Source: Piper betle (lineage: Eukaryota; Streptophyta; Magnoliopsida; Piperales; Piperaceae). From it: a stretch of 64,000 nucleotides of DNA. Below are positions 34,107 to 49,100 of the stretch, piece by piece. A model generated the notes under the pieces. The model was not told the DNA's origin, made no database searches, and worked only from the letters and a program-made list of their open reading frames with translations. Position 1 is the first letter of the stretch, and the number at the start of each line of letters is the position of its first letter. Position numbers and translations under genes: made by a program. The stretch spans positions 1 to 64,000 of the forward strand of contig JAURVB010000115.1 in assembly GCA_033002965.1 (NCBI GenBank), given 5' to 3'.

Positions 34107-37100
34107 CTATAATGAAGATTTTTACTTGTGTTTAATTGTGGAGAAAATCATTTGATGATGTTTGTTGTTTAATATTTATGAAAAGATATTAATGAAAATT
34201 TTTTTATAGATGAAAATGTAATTTATGGTATTATGCTAGTTGTAATATTCTCATTAATCTTTTTATTTGAGCAAAAAATAAAATCTGAAGACATGGATAT
34301 TGGATTTCTTCTTATTATATATCAACAAATAAACCTATTACACGTTTATATTGTATTGTGTCATTAATTTATATGTAAACAATAATATAATGTAATTGAA
34401 GATTGTTGTCTATAAAACTTTTTATTTACAACACTATCTCAAGTTTCTGATTTCTCCAAGAAATCTTCCAAATCTCTACAGGATCTCTTATTTTTGACCT
34501 TCTGAGATGAAATTGAGATACGACAATACAAACCTTGGTTAGGCTGTTTTGACAACAATGACATTTCACGTCTTGACTTTTGTTCTTGTGGGCCATTCCA
34601 TTCTTGTATAGATACCAAATAGTTAGTTAGGTTCAGTGTCAGAAAGGAGAAAAGGACGAGTGACTGGAAGGAGAAGATCTTGACAAGAGAAGTAATGAGA
34701 TAATATTTAAAGATGCATTTAATAATGAGATATTATTTTTGGTTATCTATTTAAGAGACTTTTTAAGGTTTTCCTCTTGTTGAAAGTATATTAACTTAGA
34801 ATTCAACTAAATATGATATAGTTGGACAAAATTTAGAGGAGGAGAATATATGGTGAAACCCACATGATTGTCACCTGTTGTTGTCAGTAACTTAAAGAGA
34901 TTTACAAATTACATGGATGGTTACAACTACATATCAATATCCCTACTGAAGTAGGAGTTAACTCACACCTTCTGACAAATAATTAATCTTCAAACGTCAC
35001 TAAAGAAGCAGTCAAACCACGCTACAATTCTTATTTTACAACTCTTCTTAAGTTGAAATTGCAAATCAACAACCTGGACATAAAAAAACCTCAAACTGAA
35101 GATTATCTAATTTATTGCAATATAATGTTTCAGTTCTCTATTACCATTTTCATGCTCTTTACATTGTGTCTATATTTGTTTGGAAAATCCTTCAAGTTTT
35201 GGGTTTTTTTCTTTCGATGATATTTCTATATTATGACTGGAGATTTAATTTTAGATCGTGTCAGGAAAATTTACCGAGCATTTCCACGTATTTTGTTGCC
35301 TCAACACTTGGATTTTGAGGATGATATGCAAAAGTTGTCTGAAGCTTTAGGAGTGGCAAAAACACATGTTGATGGCTGCTCATCATTCTTAAAGGCTGCA
35401 ATTAGGTAAAGGGTGATTTTGACCTGTCTAAATTTTAAGGTGAATTCCTTTCTAATAATTATCCAGGTAGGGTAGACTACTATTTGGGTCAGATTAACAA
35501 TCGTGAATAAATATTATACATTTTAACAAGTACAATTTAATAGTTACAGTGCTTGCTTAAATATGACGTCATTTAGGTTTCCTTCATTTGTGTTGGTAAG
35601 ATAACTTACTAGAATGATTGATATCGTTTTCTACTTTATGTCTTGAGCTGTATAGCTGTTGTAACGAAAATAATGACGGTAGATTCTTTTTTATTTTATT
35701 TTATTTTTTAACAACTCCAATGCTTATGCATTATGTTAGATCACTTGTAGGATGATCTAATGAAATTGACTAAGAATGGGCAGAATTAGGCATTTGAGAT
35801 AGTGGGAATGGTATTTGGGGATAAATTGGGACCAAATCAAGGTTGCAAGACTCAATTTTGGGGTTTGGAGTTGCAAATCCTAATTTACAGTTCCAGCCTT
35901 TGAGGGGCTGGTTCCTTCTTTGATAAAACTAAGATTAAATTAACTCTAGTTTTTTCATTCATTTTCAATAATCCTAAAGTTACACCAAGAATGCTTATTC
36001 ATACTAAACGTTAATAGACCTAATCTAATGGGCTTAACGGCTTTAAAATTAATCACCCAATAACGAATACATAACACACACAGGTACACTTATTATTCCA
36101 TAACTGACACCTTAATGGGCTATTTGTTCATGTACCTGACTCATAATGTGTCCTAAGCTTGGACAAAGGAAGCCTGGCTTCATGAAGAGCATCTGACCAC
36201 AGTGCTGTCATTTATAATTGCATGCATGGTTTGCCATAGTGGTGGTAATATGGACCGGATTTTGGCTGAATTACAGGTTTACCAGCTCCTTGATACGAAA
36301 TTCACTGGCAAAATTGATCTCTTATTTTGTCTATCTCTGCCAAAATCCAGCAAAATTGTTACTGGAGATTGGCTGAATGGACAAACACCTATACAGTTCC
36401 ATGCGCAATGGAGAATATCACTAGTAATGATATTTAATGGACTTTTCAGAAAGAAAAGGTGAATTTTTCAGAAAAAACAACAAGTGTTGGACTTTTAAAA
36501 CTAAAAATTAGATTGCATAATTCTTTCACATGATTATGAAGAGGAGGAAGTGATGGAGAAATTGAATGTTTGAAGGTAAGTCATAGAGAAGAGAGGGAGG
36601 ATAGGATACACCTAAGGTTAAGGTTGGTTTGCTGCTTGGCCTTGCCATGGCCGTGGCCTGCTATTTGCCCTTGCTGCTGTGGCTTGTTGCTCGCCCTCAC
36701 CAATTGTTGCTGCTCGCTGCCGGTTGTTGTTGTTCACCGCTGGTTGTTGCTGCTCGCCACCGTGGTTGCTAGTCACTTACCGTTGCTTGTCGTTCTCCCT
36801 TGCCCTCACCGTTGTCTTGGAAGTTTATCCACTAAGTATGCTAGCCAGCTGTTTCGGGTTTAACCCATCTAGTTAGTGGGCCATGATAATATTTGTTAGG
36901 TCATGTTAGCCCATTATGTTACACCTAATTATTTGTTTGGCTATCAATTTTATTTTGTTTAGATTATCTAAGTATTTAAACCTATTAAATGCTGTGTTAT
37001 TATTAATCTTGAATGTGTTGCTATATTTTTTTTATAAATATCTTGATTATCTTGACTAGCAATTATAAATATCTTGATTATACTTAATGCAAATTTATCA

Positions 37101-40100
37101 TATTTGTTTATTTATTCATTCAAAAGTTATAAATACCTTGTAATAATATTTTTATAGGCATCATAATTTTTTCCAGAAACTGCCGGTATATCTCCAATAT
37201 CTCAGCCTACCGGACGTTCGAAACTAAACCGAAATCCGATATTGGAAACATTAATCACATGATTCCTTATGTTGGAATGACACTTTTGTTGTTATCATGT
37301 GTAATACACATGTTTTTGACAATTTCTAAGTCTATCCTAAAGTTGTAAATTAGTTTTAGATACTTAAGGTATAAGACCCATATTTCATGGGGTGGTTGTT
37401 AGAGTATATTGCCTTTATATTTCATGGGGTGGTTGTTAGAGTATATCCTAATGATTCATCACATTTCTCTCTGATTATCTTCAGTCTCAGTAATTTTCAA
37501 AATGGTATGCAAGCCTAATACGCCAAAGGGACCTTTGATTCTTTGTAGTGAAACTTTCTCCATTACCATTTGCTTGTTTGTGCCTTTTCTTTTGTTCTTC
37601 AATACCTATCCTTCATTCAATCTTTCTCCATGGCAAAAGGCAAACCTGTAGTTTCGAATCCTGAGAGCAACACCTTGTCCGTTGCTGACCTTCTCACTAG
37701 GTCTTCCATTACCACCCCCCAAACTGAATGGGAAGAATTATGTTCAATGGTTACTACTTGTCAGGACTTCTGTACCTGCCAAGGAGAAAATGAAATAAAT
37801 TGAAGAAGGTTGCCCCAGTTCAAACGAGGCTCTTGAAATAGTATGGAGCCAAGTATCACATTTGAAGTTATTGTGTATGGAACTCTGCTGTGAAGGAGAC
37901 ATTCACATCTACATTAAAAATTTACGAGCTTTGGGAGAAGACTTTTCTCACTAAGCAAGAGGAAAAGAGTCTCAATCAGCCAATATTGGCCATATCTAAC
38001 TGAATATCGGCCATATCTAACTTTATCAAAGCTAAGTGGGAAAAGCTGAACCAATATCGGCCATATCTAACTGAATTTGAGACTCTGAAACGACAGAAAG
38101 AAGAACTCAAGGTAGATATTGAGTCTCTGAAACAGCAGAAAGAACTCAAGGTAGTGTTCTTCCTGTCAGCACTTGGTCCACAGTATTATTCTGCTCAGAT
38201 TCTCACATAACTAAATTGCCAAATCTAAATGATACTTTACTTAGGCTCTCATGTATCCAACCGAAGTTGATCCCCATTGAGAATGTTGATAATGCTGCCC
38301 TTGTTCCTACTACTCAAGTTCTTAACCTTCTATGAAATGATGAGGTAGGGGTGGTGGTTCCTTTGCTGGAAGAGGAGGGCTTAGTAATGCTCGCCAAGAT
38401 GAAATGTTTTGTGTTCCTTACCAAACACCAGGTCATATGGAGAACAGGCCTTGGTCCAAACGCGGTGAGCTAGCCTTGGAATAACAAATCACCAATTCCA
38501 CTTCAACCACTACAATACCCTTGGCCAACCATCTTGTAGTTGCCTCCATTTGTGACATTATCTCACAAAGACTTTGAGCATCTTCTCAAAATGGTCCATG
38601 GAGACAATGCTATGTCATCTCTGCTCCTCTCACCACTGGAAGTATCTGAGACTGGGATCCAATTTTTGATTCATCATTCCTTATTGATTCTGATGCAACC
38701 AACCATATGACAAGCAATTGTCATCTGTTCTCCACCTTTTCCATTTTTCCCAAGCCTTTAAATGATAACTTGGTAGGTAGATGATAATCTCCTGCGATTG
38801 GAAAAGGAAGCATATTTCTTACACCTGATCTGTTGATAATTTAGTAGTTAGATGATGTTTTATTGGTTCCCTCCTTTTCTAATAGTTTGTTTTCCGTTCA
38901 TAAAATCTGTCGATCCTGTGTTTGTATTCACACCTTTTAATATTTCAGGATGCAATGCTGAGTAAGGAGATTAGTTGTGGTACTAGTAAGGGAAAACTCA
39001 CTATCTTCAAATGAGACACTGTCGCCAAAGCCATAGCTAATTCTACTTGGACAAGATTGGCAATGTACATTTGGGCCATCCAAATCTAAATAAGCTCAAA
39101 CTCTTGGTTCCATCTTTGGGTCAACTGTCTTGCCTTAATTGTTAGGCTCGTGAGTTGTCAAAACATCCTAGGGTTTTATTTCCTTAACATTCCTATCTCT
39201 AGATCATCTCAACCAGTTGAATTTATGCATTTGGATGTTTGGGGTCCTCTCTTTGTAGTATGTTCAAAAGATTTAATTGCTATGTAATCTTTGGAGATGA
39301 TCATAGTAATTAACCTGGTTGTACTTGTTGAAAGATATTAAGTGAACTATTTTCTTGTTTTGAGACCTTTGTCAATCAAATTAAAACCCAATATGCTGCT
39401 GCCCTAAAAATTTTAAGGTCTGATGATGCACTAGAATATAAATCTTTTACTTTTCAGCATTATTTTCATGAAAATGGAATCATACATGCAACTTCTATGC
39501 TCATACCCTCAACAAAGTGGTGATTTTTAAAAGGAGACATTGACACCTAGTTGAAGTAGCTAGGTGCCTTATGATTAATGTCTGTACTCAAATCTTATTG
39601 GCTTTGAAGCCTTGTTAAACTTGTTTTATTTAATTAGTAGGATCCCTTCTTCTACACTTAATAACCGAATTCCATGCTCTATTGTGCATCCAACTAAACC
39701 TCTGTTTCCAATGAATCCTTGGATCTTTGACTGCAATTGTTTAGATCATGAATTCACAAGTAGACATGACACATTGTCTGGTGTTTCTTTGGTACTCTAG
39801 TAATTAGAAAAGGTATTGTTGCTATCATCAACCTACAAGAAAAATGTTTATAACACTTGATGTTACTTTCTTCATGGATTCCTTTTATTTTTAAACAGGA
39901 TCATATAATAACCAAGGTGATAGTCTAAACTCTAGTCCTATTCCTCTTCCCATTTTTGATCAGTGACAAAAGCAAGCTGTGAACCTTCTTGTTTCATTCC
40001 TTTTCTATGCAAGAAGAGGAGAACAAATCAATGCTCTCTATAATAGATTTAAGAATACTTCTACCATTTATATTCGAATAAATAAAGTCTCTCCCACAAT

Positions 40101-43100
40101 GGTGTGGCCCTGGCTTCAACTCCTCTCCATATTGCATTTGGTAAGCTTCCATCTACTTTTGCTGTTTTTGCTTCCAATTTAGAGTCCACTCTTGTTCCTA
40201 CTACTCACACCAAAGCTATGTCATATGATGGTTGGCATCAAGCAATGCAGGAAGAATTCCAAGCCTGGAATGAAAATATAACTTGGATGCTAACCGAGCT
40301 GCCTAGAGGGAAAAGAGTAGTAGGATGTGAATGGGTGTATACCGCAAGGTTTATGTAAGATGGCTTTCTTGGCAGGCTGAATATACATGACTGGTAGTCA
40401 AAAGTTACAACCAAATTGCTGAAGTGGATTGAGGAAGCATTTTCTCTCATAGCCAAAGTGAATTGGGTAAGGATTCTAATATCTCTTGCAACAAGATTGC
40501 ATGGGGAGCTTCACATGGATGTGAAGAATGCATTTCTTCATAAGAATCTCCAAGAAGAATTATATATGCAGCAACCACCTACTTTTGTTGTTGAGGAGAG
40601 TGCACCTAAGTTATAATAAGCTAATTTATGGACTCAAACTATCGCCTAAAGAGTGGTTTCAGAAGTTGTGACATTTTATTAGCAGGCGGGTTTACAACTA
40701 GATTAGACTATTGTTATTTTATAAGAAAACAAATGGGGGATGTGTTACCTTAGTTGTGCATGTTGATGATATAATAATTTCTGGGACTGATTCTATTAGC
40801 ATTGTAGCTATCAAAGAGCCTTTTTTCACACTAAACTGCAGATCAAGGATCGGGAAAGACTTTAATACTTCCTAAATATAGAGTTTTTAAGAAATCTAAA
40901 TAGGATACTTATGTAGGAAGAAATATGTTATAAACAATACTTAAAAGTGTGATAACCCCAATTTAGTCCCGTATCTAATACTAAGGTAAGATTCAGCATA
41001 TTTTTTGGGATGATCTCTAGATCTTCAACTTGTCCATTTTGAAGAAATGGCTAAGGCATTATGTTGCACTTGGGTTGGGTTGTTATAGATGGTATTAAAG
41101 CCGACTCAAGATCATATTTGTTGATTGTTTAGACTAACATTGGCTAGGAAACTAGCCACAAGTTGACTGTAAGAATTTCATAGACAGTTGTGATAACCCT
41201 AACTTAGTCTTACATCTAATACCTATTTAAGTAAGATCTGATATATTAATAAAGATGATAAATAGATTTTAAACTTGGGTCAACCATTTAGAAGAGCTGA
41301 CTAAGGCTAATCATATTGCACTTGGGCCGGATTGTTACATAAAAAAGTTGGATTACTTGCAAAACCTCTCTATATGCACCACTTTAGACCTCTCTTAAGC
41401 TGGAACCAAATGAAGAACCCCTACAAGATTGGCCCAAGTTTAGAAGTTTAGTTGGTAAGCTAATTTACCTCATGGTACTAGGCCAAATTTCTCATTTGCT
41501 GTCACTGCAGTGAATTAACTTATGTAAAACTCTAAAACTTCTCATTGGAAGGATGTGGTAAGAATTTTAAGATACCTAAAGAATTATACTTGAGTGGAAT
41601 GCTCTATGCAAAGGAAATGAGAGTAATACTTCTTGAGGTACAAGGTTTTGTTGACTCAGACCGGGTTGGTTTGGCTTAGGGAGAGATGAATAACTAATGG
41701 CTATTGTATTACATTGTGAGGAAATTTGGTGATTTGGAAGAGCAAGAAAAATAATTGAGTGGCAAGATCTAGTGCTAAAACCAGTATAGAGCAATGACCA
41801 AGACAGCCTTAATGAGTTGGCTTGGATAAAAATGTTACTTGAGGAGTTACACTTAACAATTATTGGTTTCCATGAGTTTGTGGTGTGATAATCTGACAGC
41901 TATGCATACAGCTAACACCCCTTTTTCCATGAAAGTGCTAAACATATTGAATTGGAAAGGCATGGCATGAAGAGATTCTCTCCAAACTATATGCTTGGTT
42001 AAGTCCTATTCGTGGCTTGAGGGGGAATGTTGTAATGATACTTCTATTTTTATCATGGGTAACTTATGTTTTTGGCTTATTTTAAGTCTATCCTAAAGTT
42101 GTATATTAATTGTAGATACTTTAGGGATAAAATCCCATATTTGGCAGGGTTGTTGTAAGAGCCTAAGTCTGCTGCCTTTATAATGAGAATAAACTAACTT
42201 GGTGAAATCAAGTGATTCACCACCTTTCTTCTTAGTTATCTAGTCTTAGCACTTGTTAGAAATATCAGAACTAGAGTGAAGTATCTATTAGTAATTGAGT
42301 AAAAGGTAGAGAAGAACGAGAGGCGAAGAGTGAGAGAGAGGTGGAGGTGACAGATGTGTCAGTGATGCAAATCACGGTACTCAACATTATTATTGTTGAA
42401 ATGATAGTCTAATATTAGTCTACATGACACCGTAAGATGTGATATATTGTGTGTGTTGTTGTGTCACGTGCTTGATTGCCTCTCTTATCTCGAGTTCCTC
42501 CGTTGTAGATAGTCTAGGATCAAATTTCTTATATTGTTGGATCAATTGTAACAATTTTAAGTTTATAAATTAGTGAATGGAAAATGTTGTGAACGACTAA
42601 GAAATTCATCATCTTTTCCAATACTTCTCTATTGTGTTTTATTCATGTTTAATGATTTCAACATTTATATTAAGGTTTTTGTTGCATAACTTAAATTGAG
42701 GACACAAAAGTGAAAACCCCAAACACCAACTCTAAATACTTAAAAAATAGAAGCCATCATCTTTCAACCGGAGTCATGTCCCAACTCCTTTCGGTGTTAG
42801 GTGGAAGAAGATGAAAGGAAAACTCTAGATTATGTATTGATTTATTATTCCCCTTTTTTATCAGTTTCATTTTTCATGTTGATTAGGAATAATGGAGCTG
42901 TATTTTCACCTTGTTATTCATATTTATTCATATTGACTTTTTTCTTTTTGCCATTGTTCAGGTGGTCTGCAGAATTTGGCGTTTCGCATTATGGTTGTCC
43001 TTATTTGCACGAGATGTTAGCTGAATATATGTATTCACAGTCACCTGAGTTGGTAGGTCCAGAAATTGAGTAAGGCTTCCTAAACTGTCAATTTTGTTTA

Positions 43101-46100
43101 TTTGGAGGATTATGAGCATTCTTAGAGCAAGAGCATATGCAAAGAGGGAGAAACCTATCTAATGCTAAGGTTTTGATTACCATTTCAAATCATGATTATT
43201 ATTGGCCTTGCAAAATATTCTACTGGAATTTATTTAGTTATTTAAATTTTTAGTAAATTAAATCCATAATTCAAATTCTAAATCTTGTAGATCACACAAC
43301 CATATAAGACAAGATGTCTATTGTTAAAAAATTTCCATTAATGTTAATTAACTAGTTCATTAACTAGGCTGATGTATGAGTCTATCTAGTTTATTTAGTT
43401 GTGGAAAGTTTAAGAAGTTGGACTATAATTTAAGATGATTATAGAAATGTTTTCATCATTTCAATCTTTGATAAAAAATGAGATACAAAAAATTCATTTT
43501 CTAATACAAAGATTATAAATGGGTTCAAGATACCCTTCTCAACCGAGATTAGATCTTGATTATAAGAGATCTTAGAGAAACCATGGATATCTCAGACAGA
43601 CAAGAAATCAATATTTATTTGTCTTAATTTTCTATTGCCATTTTATGGCCCCCAAATAATTTTTTTATTTGAACATTTTAAAGGAAAATTTATGCTCAAG
43701 TTGGATAAATGGGTAAAGGTTGCATCAAGGTTTGCGTTGTCACAACAACTCGGCGAGAAGTTGTTGACTTATCGATATCAATGGGTCAACGACACCTATC
43801 CATTGGCAATATTGTTGTCGCTGTGTTTAGTGTTATGTTGCTAGTACTTGGGAATCTTGTGCTAAGGGGCAAAAGCTAGAAATAAAAAAAATGAAACTTT
43901 TTATCTTTAAGTTGATCGAAGGTGGAGTCTAAAGTGGTAGTTGGTTGCAAAGTTTGGCTAATGCTCACAATGACAAAAAAACTTGCCCAAAAGGATCCTT
44001 TTTGTCTTCCAGCTCTATTTCTGAGAACGGGGTTGGGCGAGTGGGAGAGGATGGGAGGGGAGGTGGGGGACGGGACTGGTGGCTAGATTAGGGTAGAGGA
44101 GACGTGGAGGTTGCATCGGGTAGCATGAAGAAAAAATAAGAGGGAAGAGGTGGGGAGGTGAGAGGGCATAGAGGAATGGGTTGATAGGTGGAAGGGGCAA
44201 GTGGTGCTGGGCCAGGAGTGAAGGTGAGGGAGAGGATGGGAGGGGATTGGCGGCCAGATTAGGGGTAGAGGAGACGTGGAGGTTGCATTGGGTAGCGTGA
44301 AGAAAAAAATAAGAGGGAAGAGGTGGGGAGGAGAGAAGGCTTAGAGGAATGGGTTGATGGGTGGAAGGGGCAAGTGGCATTGGGGCTAGGAGTGAAGGTG
44401 AGGGAGAGGATGGAGCTGTTCCAATACAATAGCAGTCAGTGGCGATGATGGGATGGTAGGGTATTGTTACTTTTCTTAATAAATTTGAAGAATAATGTTT
44501 TGTTCATATATTGGTTTTATGTGTTAGTGATTATTTAGAAGTTTAATTGGGAGATTAATAATTTGCTTATTATACTAAAATTCATTCGTAAAATGTTACA
44601 AACTTTTATCTCCATGTTATAAATTTATATGCAATTTAATTTATCTTTATTATTGTTTTAATAAGATTTTGTTTGTAAATTGCGTTAACATGAAAATTTA
44701 ATAATTATTATAGCATAAACATATAAAATTTGTGAATGCTTGAATTGCTGGTCCCAAATTGGGGCAAAGAAGGTCGGTGGCGTCACGAAGGTAATATGAC
44801 CATCAAAATTTTACCATTTATAATCATATGGATCCTAGTTTTAGGATCTGTGCCCCCAACACCTTTTGGGTGTCAGGTGAAAAGAAGAAGAAGAAGGTTC
44901 GTATAAACATATAAATTTTCTAAAATAATTGTGACAAAAATATTAAATTGTATTTCTCAACTATTAATATGATCCTTCACAAAAAAAAATATAATTATTT
45001 AAAGACATTAGACAATTGTATTTTTTATGGTTGTAATATTAGTATAATCATTTATTTTATGATCAATATTAACGTAGTTATAGTATGTGAATAATTTAAT
45101 CTACTATAAAGTATTTAATAATAATATTTATGTTTATTGGAATATTAACAAAATCTCCAACAACTCTCTGATATATTTCCAATATCTCTACCGAACGGTT
45201 TGCCAACACAATACCGTTATCCGATATGACAAACTTTGAGTTTCATTATTAGATTGGTGACACCCTTAAAAACTTAGATTCATATCATTTTGGTGAAGTT
45301 TTTTTTTAATATGGTTTTACTTAATTTAGGCTTTCAAGTTTTTAAGCATTATTATTCTTGTGTGTCTTCTTGTAGTCGTTACTTTTTTACATTAATCTCA
45401 TGAGTCTAAATACATGTCATGAACATAAGTTTTGATGATATTTAATAAAAACTAAGCTTTGCGCTTGAGAGAGTTTTCTGGTTCTAAGCTTGATGTCGGT
45501 GAGGTAGTGTTCCCCTAGCTTGATATCGGCAAGGAGTGAATTGTCCCCTTCCTTCTATTGTTCCCCACCACTACTATTCAAAGAAGCCCTAAAACAAATA
45601 GGAAGTATTGAATTGTGTGCATTATATTCAAATGAACTTTTTATTACGAACTCAGCTTTTTTTAATTTCTTCTTTATTCTTGAAGTACTTCCCCCTAATA
45701 ATGAATGTTTCCTTTAATTCAATTGCAATGGAAGGTGCAAGACTCTTCTTTTCACTTTAGTTTAGTCATGCAATTATAGGTTTCTTTTTTTTGTTAAAAT
45801 CATAAAAGATTAGTTGTAGATCGAGTTTGGGAAAGATATTGTTTATTTAATAAAAAGGGAACTTAAGAGAGAGATTGTTCAATTTAATGAAAGAGAGCTT
45901 TAAAGAAGACAAAGAATCCATTGCAGTAATATTTGTTATTCTTGTCTTGTCTAAAGCTTTAGGTGGTGGCATACCTCTTTCTAGTCATGCTGTGTCCCAT
46001 ATCATGTTGCTATGCGTGTGGATATTTTTATATAATCAATAGGCCTTCAGACTATACTATTTGTGCATAACGAGTAACTCTCGGCAATGCAATGCATCTT

Positions 46101-49100
46101 TTTGATATAGTATTTCTTGTGAACATATTCGTGGGACGATATTTTTTGTTTTGTTTTGCAGCTTTATATTTGCATGTTCGTGTAAATCCTAATGATGTGT
46201 TGGGAAATGAAGAAAAAAGTAAGCAATTTAGAGACATTTTCTTCTTCTTCCACCTGATATCCAAAAGGTGTTGGCAATATGGACCCTAAATTGGGATCCA
46301 TGTGATTACAAATGACAATCCAAATGCCAACCCTCCTATGGAAATATTTTGTTACTTAAGGTTGTCCTAAAGTAGGAATATATTTCCTTGCAATTGCTGG
46401 CATATGGCATTTATGATGTCTTTAAGGTGCATTATGTGCTTAGATGTGCCACAAAAGATGACTATCTAAATCTCTTATCCAACGATCATATCCCATATTT
46501 CTTACCAACAATCTTTGGTGTGTGATGATGATGATGTTAAAATATCATCTCATTTTTCTTTTTTAAAAAAGTAAACAATTTCTTTAAAAAATCTTGAAGG
46601 AGTATGAGCATTAAAGCCTCGTAAAGGGAAAGGTGAGTGGTTTGGAAAACTACAGTCAAAAGTTTTCAACAATGTTGCAGTTATCCAAAAGTTTTTACTG
46701 GTTGTTGTAGTTGAGGTTGTTGGAGGCAAATTGAATCTTTTAGATAACAAATGAACTATGAGAGTCCAGTATCAAGTACAAATGCGTAGGAAGATTCTCC
46801 TTTTAACCAAAGGCAGTGAACTAAAGTAAATGCTTGATATGAATGCTAGAGTATGAAATTTGAGTGCAGATAGTGTGCAATTAAATGTTGGAGAAATATA
46901 TCTTAGGAATATGCTAGTATTGAATTTAATAACAAGGCATCACATTGCCTTCTTTAGGATAAATAATACACAGAATTGATTTCAGATATGGAATCAAGAT
47001 TTTACCTTAGGATTTCTTTTGTACAAAGTTATTTCTTTCACTAGGTTTTTAGTGGCATTATAAACAGAGGATGTAATGTTCAATGTAAATGCTTTTGATG
47101 AATTGAATTGATTTTTGTGCTTTGGTTTTCTCTCCTCTTTAAATGTGCATCTATTAGTCTCCCCTTTCGTCATTGAGGCACCCCTTCTTCTGTTTTGCTT
47201 AAATTATCCTTCAATTCCAATCAACCTCTCCATTGAAGGTGAAGATATGGAGATTAATTGTACTTTTGTGGCTCCATTTCATCGTAGTGGCTCACATATT
47301 TTAGTCTTGCAGGATATAAGTAAGGTGACATTCCATTTTGTTCGAGGACATTGCCCTGGAAAGTTTGCCGCTGCGTTAGTGAATTTCATGGAAAAGGTGA
47401 GCCAAGAGGGCAATTACTAATTCTATGTATTAATTAATATACTTTTTGTTCTTCTATTTCATGTTGATATGATTGTTAAAATAAGTTGTTAAAATTTCAC
47501 TCTTAAAAAATTTTCAATTTCAAATTACTCTTTTCTTTAGGTCTTGTGAAAAACTTGTTACTATTTGGTGTTTAGCTTTTAACATAATCACATATCATGT
47601 GCATCTTCTACTCAAATTTTTTTATTGACTACTTCCTTTAGTGATATCGGACTTATTCATGCCTAATGGCATTCATGCCATAGCTAAAATATGGACAGTC
47701 ATTTATGAACTATCTTCAGCTTACCTATACAAGAGTGGTATCTAGAATCAAGAGGATCATGGGTTTTGATGTGGGAGAGTGCTAGAAAGTTCACAAATCA
47801 AAACAATTATATCTCATCGAAAACAACTAAAACACAAAGAATATAAAAACAATTAGAACCTGCCAAATGATCAAGATGGATAAATATTTGCCGTAGTAAA
47901 CAACTAAAACACAAACAATATAAAATCAAGTTCAAATCAATCAAAGACTTGAGATTTGGTAAACTAGTTAAACTATACAAGAGTTTTAATTGATTTAAAA
48001 CTTGCTCACACAATATTCTCTACCAATCAAGTCAAAATACAAGAGTATTGTGTGGTAAATGAAATAAGTGAAGCAAGTAAATAAGTAAATAAGCAAGATA
48101 AGAGGAGATAGAAAAAATGATACACATGGTACGAGAGATTTTTATAAAGGTTGGAATTCTTGCTCCTCTCTCCTATTATTTCCAAGTCCTTTGGAAGGTT
48201 TGGTCTTCACTTGCTTCATTATGACACTAATTTGTACACATTACAAGCAAGCTTCTCTTGTAATGCTCTTCCTTGAGCCAAAAAGCTTGCACTCACTCCT
48301 AACACCTCTGGAGTTTCACCAATTGAAGCACCAACCTGCTCCTCTTGCGGCGGCACTAAGAGCCAAGGAGCCAATTGACCTCCCACACCTAAGAGGCAAT
48401 ACAAATAAGCACTTTTCTACCTTCTTGAGGGCCAAGATGCTCCTTATTAAAAAAGTGAGTTTACCTTGTCTTTCCATTCTTTTATGTAGACTCAAATAGT
48501 TACAACTAATCCCAATCAATAAGTGATTACAAACTTCTCTATAACAAAGCTTCCAGGAAATCCTCTATGACCGCTTATACACATCCTAACAGCTAATGTA
48601 CAAAGCACCAACATGTAATACATTTAGTACACAACATCAAAACTAACATTTAACAGTCCCCCTCAAGCTATGAGGGAGTGTTCTCCAAAAATAGCTTGGT
48701 TTGCAGCTTTTGGTGTCGAACAATAGGCAAGGCCTTAGTTAGGATATCAGCCACCTGTACTTCAGACCTAATGTGCTCTGACATGATAGTTTTCTCTTTT
48801 ACCATCTCTCGAATGATATGACAGTCTATTTCAATGTGTTTTGTCCTCTCATGGAACACATGATCATGGGCTATATGAATTGCAGCTTGGTTATCACACC
48901 ACAACTTCATTGGGCCAAGAACAGAAAGACCTAATCCATCATGCAATAAATTAATCCATATCAGCTTGGTTGTGGCTTTGGCAATAGCTCGATATTCAGC
49001 CTCTGTTGATGATCTAGCAAGCACACTTTGTTTCTTTTTTTGATAAAGTTTTTTTTTTTTATTTAACAATGACCACACTTTGTTTATTACTTTTCCAAAT

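Larger units (their letters stand above)
37270..42258 (+). mobile_element. Decayed Ty1/copia retrotransposon in GET4 intron 5 (sense)
   Basis: LTRs of about 230 bp: 37270-37499 (TGTTGGAATGACACTTTTG) and 42028-42258 (TGTTGTAATGATACTTC). They share TCTATCCTAAAGTTGTA and TGATTCA-CA segments. The PBS-like TGGTATGCAAGCC (37503-37515) and polypurine TTGAGGGGGAA (about 42017-42027) sit at the expected places. Domain order gag, protease, integrase, RT, RNase H is copia. Dense stops show inactivity. A TRIM copy is nested at 40958-41339. No flanking duplication is evident. Confidence 0.9.

Noticed and set aside
44015..44380. Minus-strand proline/serine-rich 121-codon ORF
   Set aside because: It reads through a purine-rich tandem repeat and is itself repetitive for that reason.
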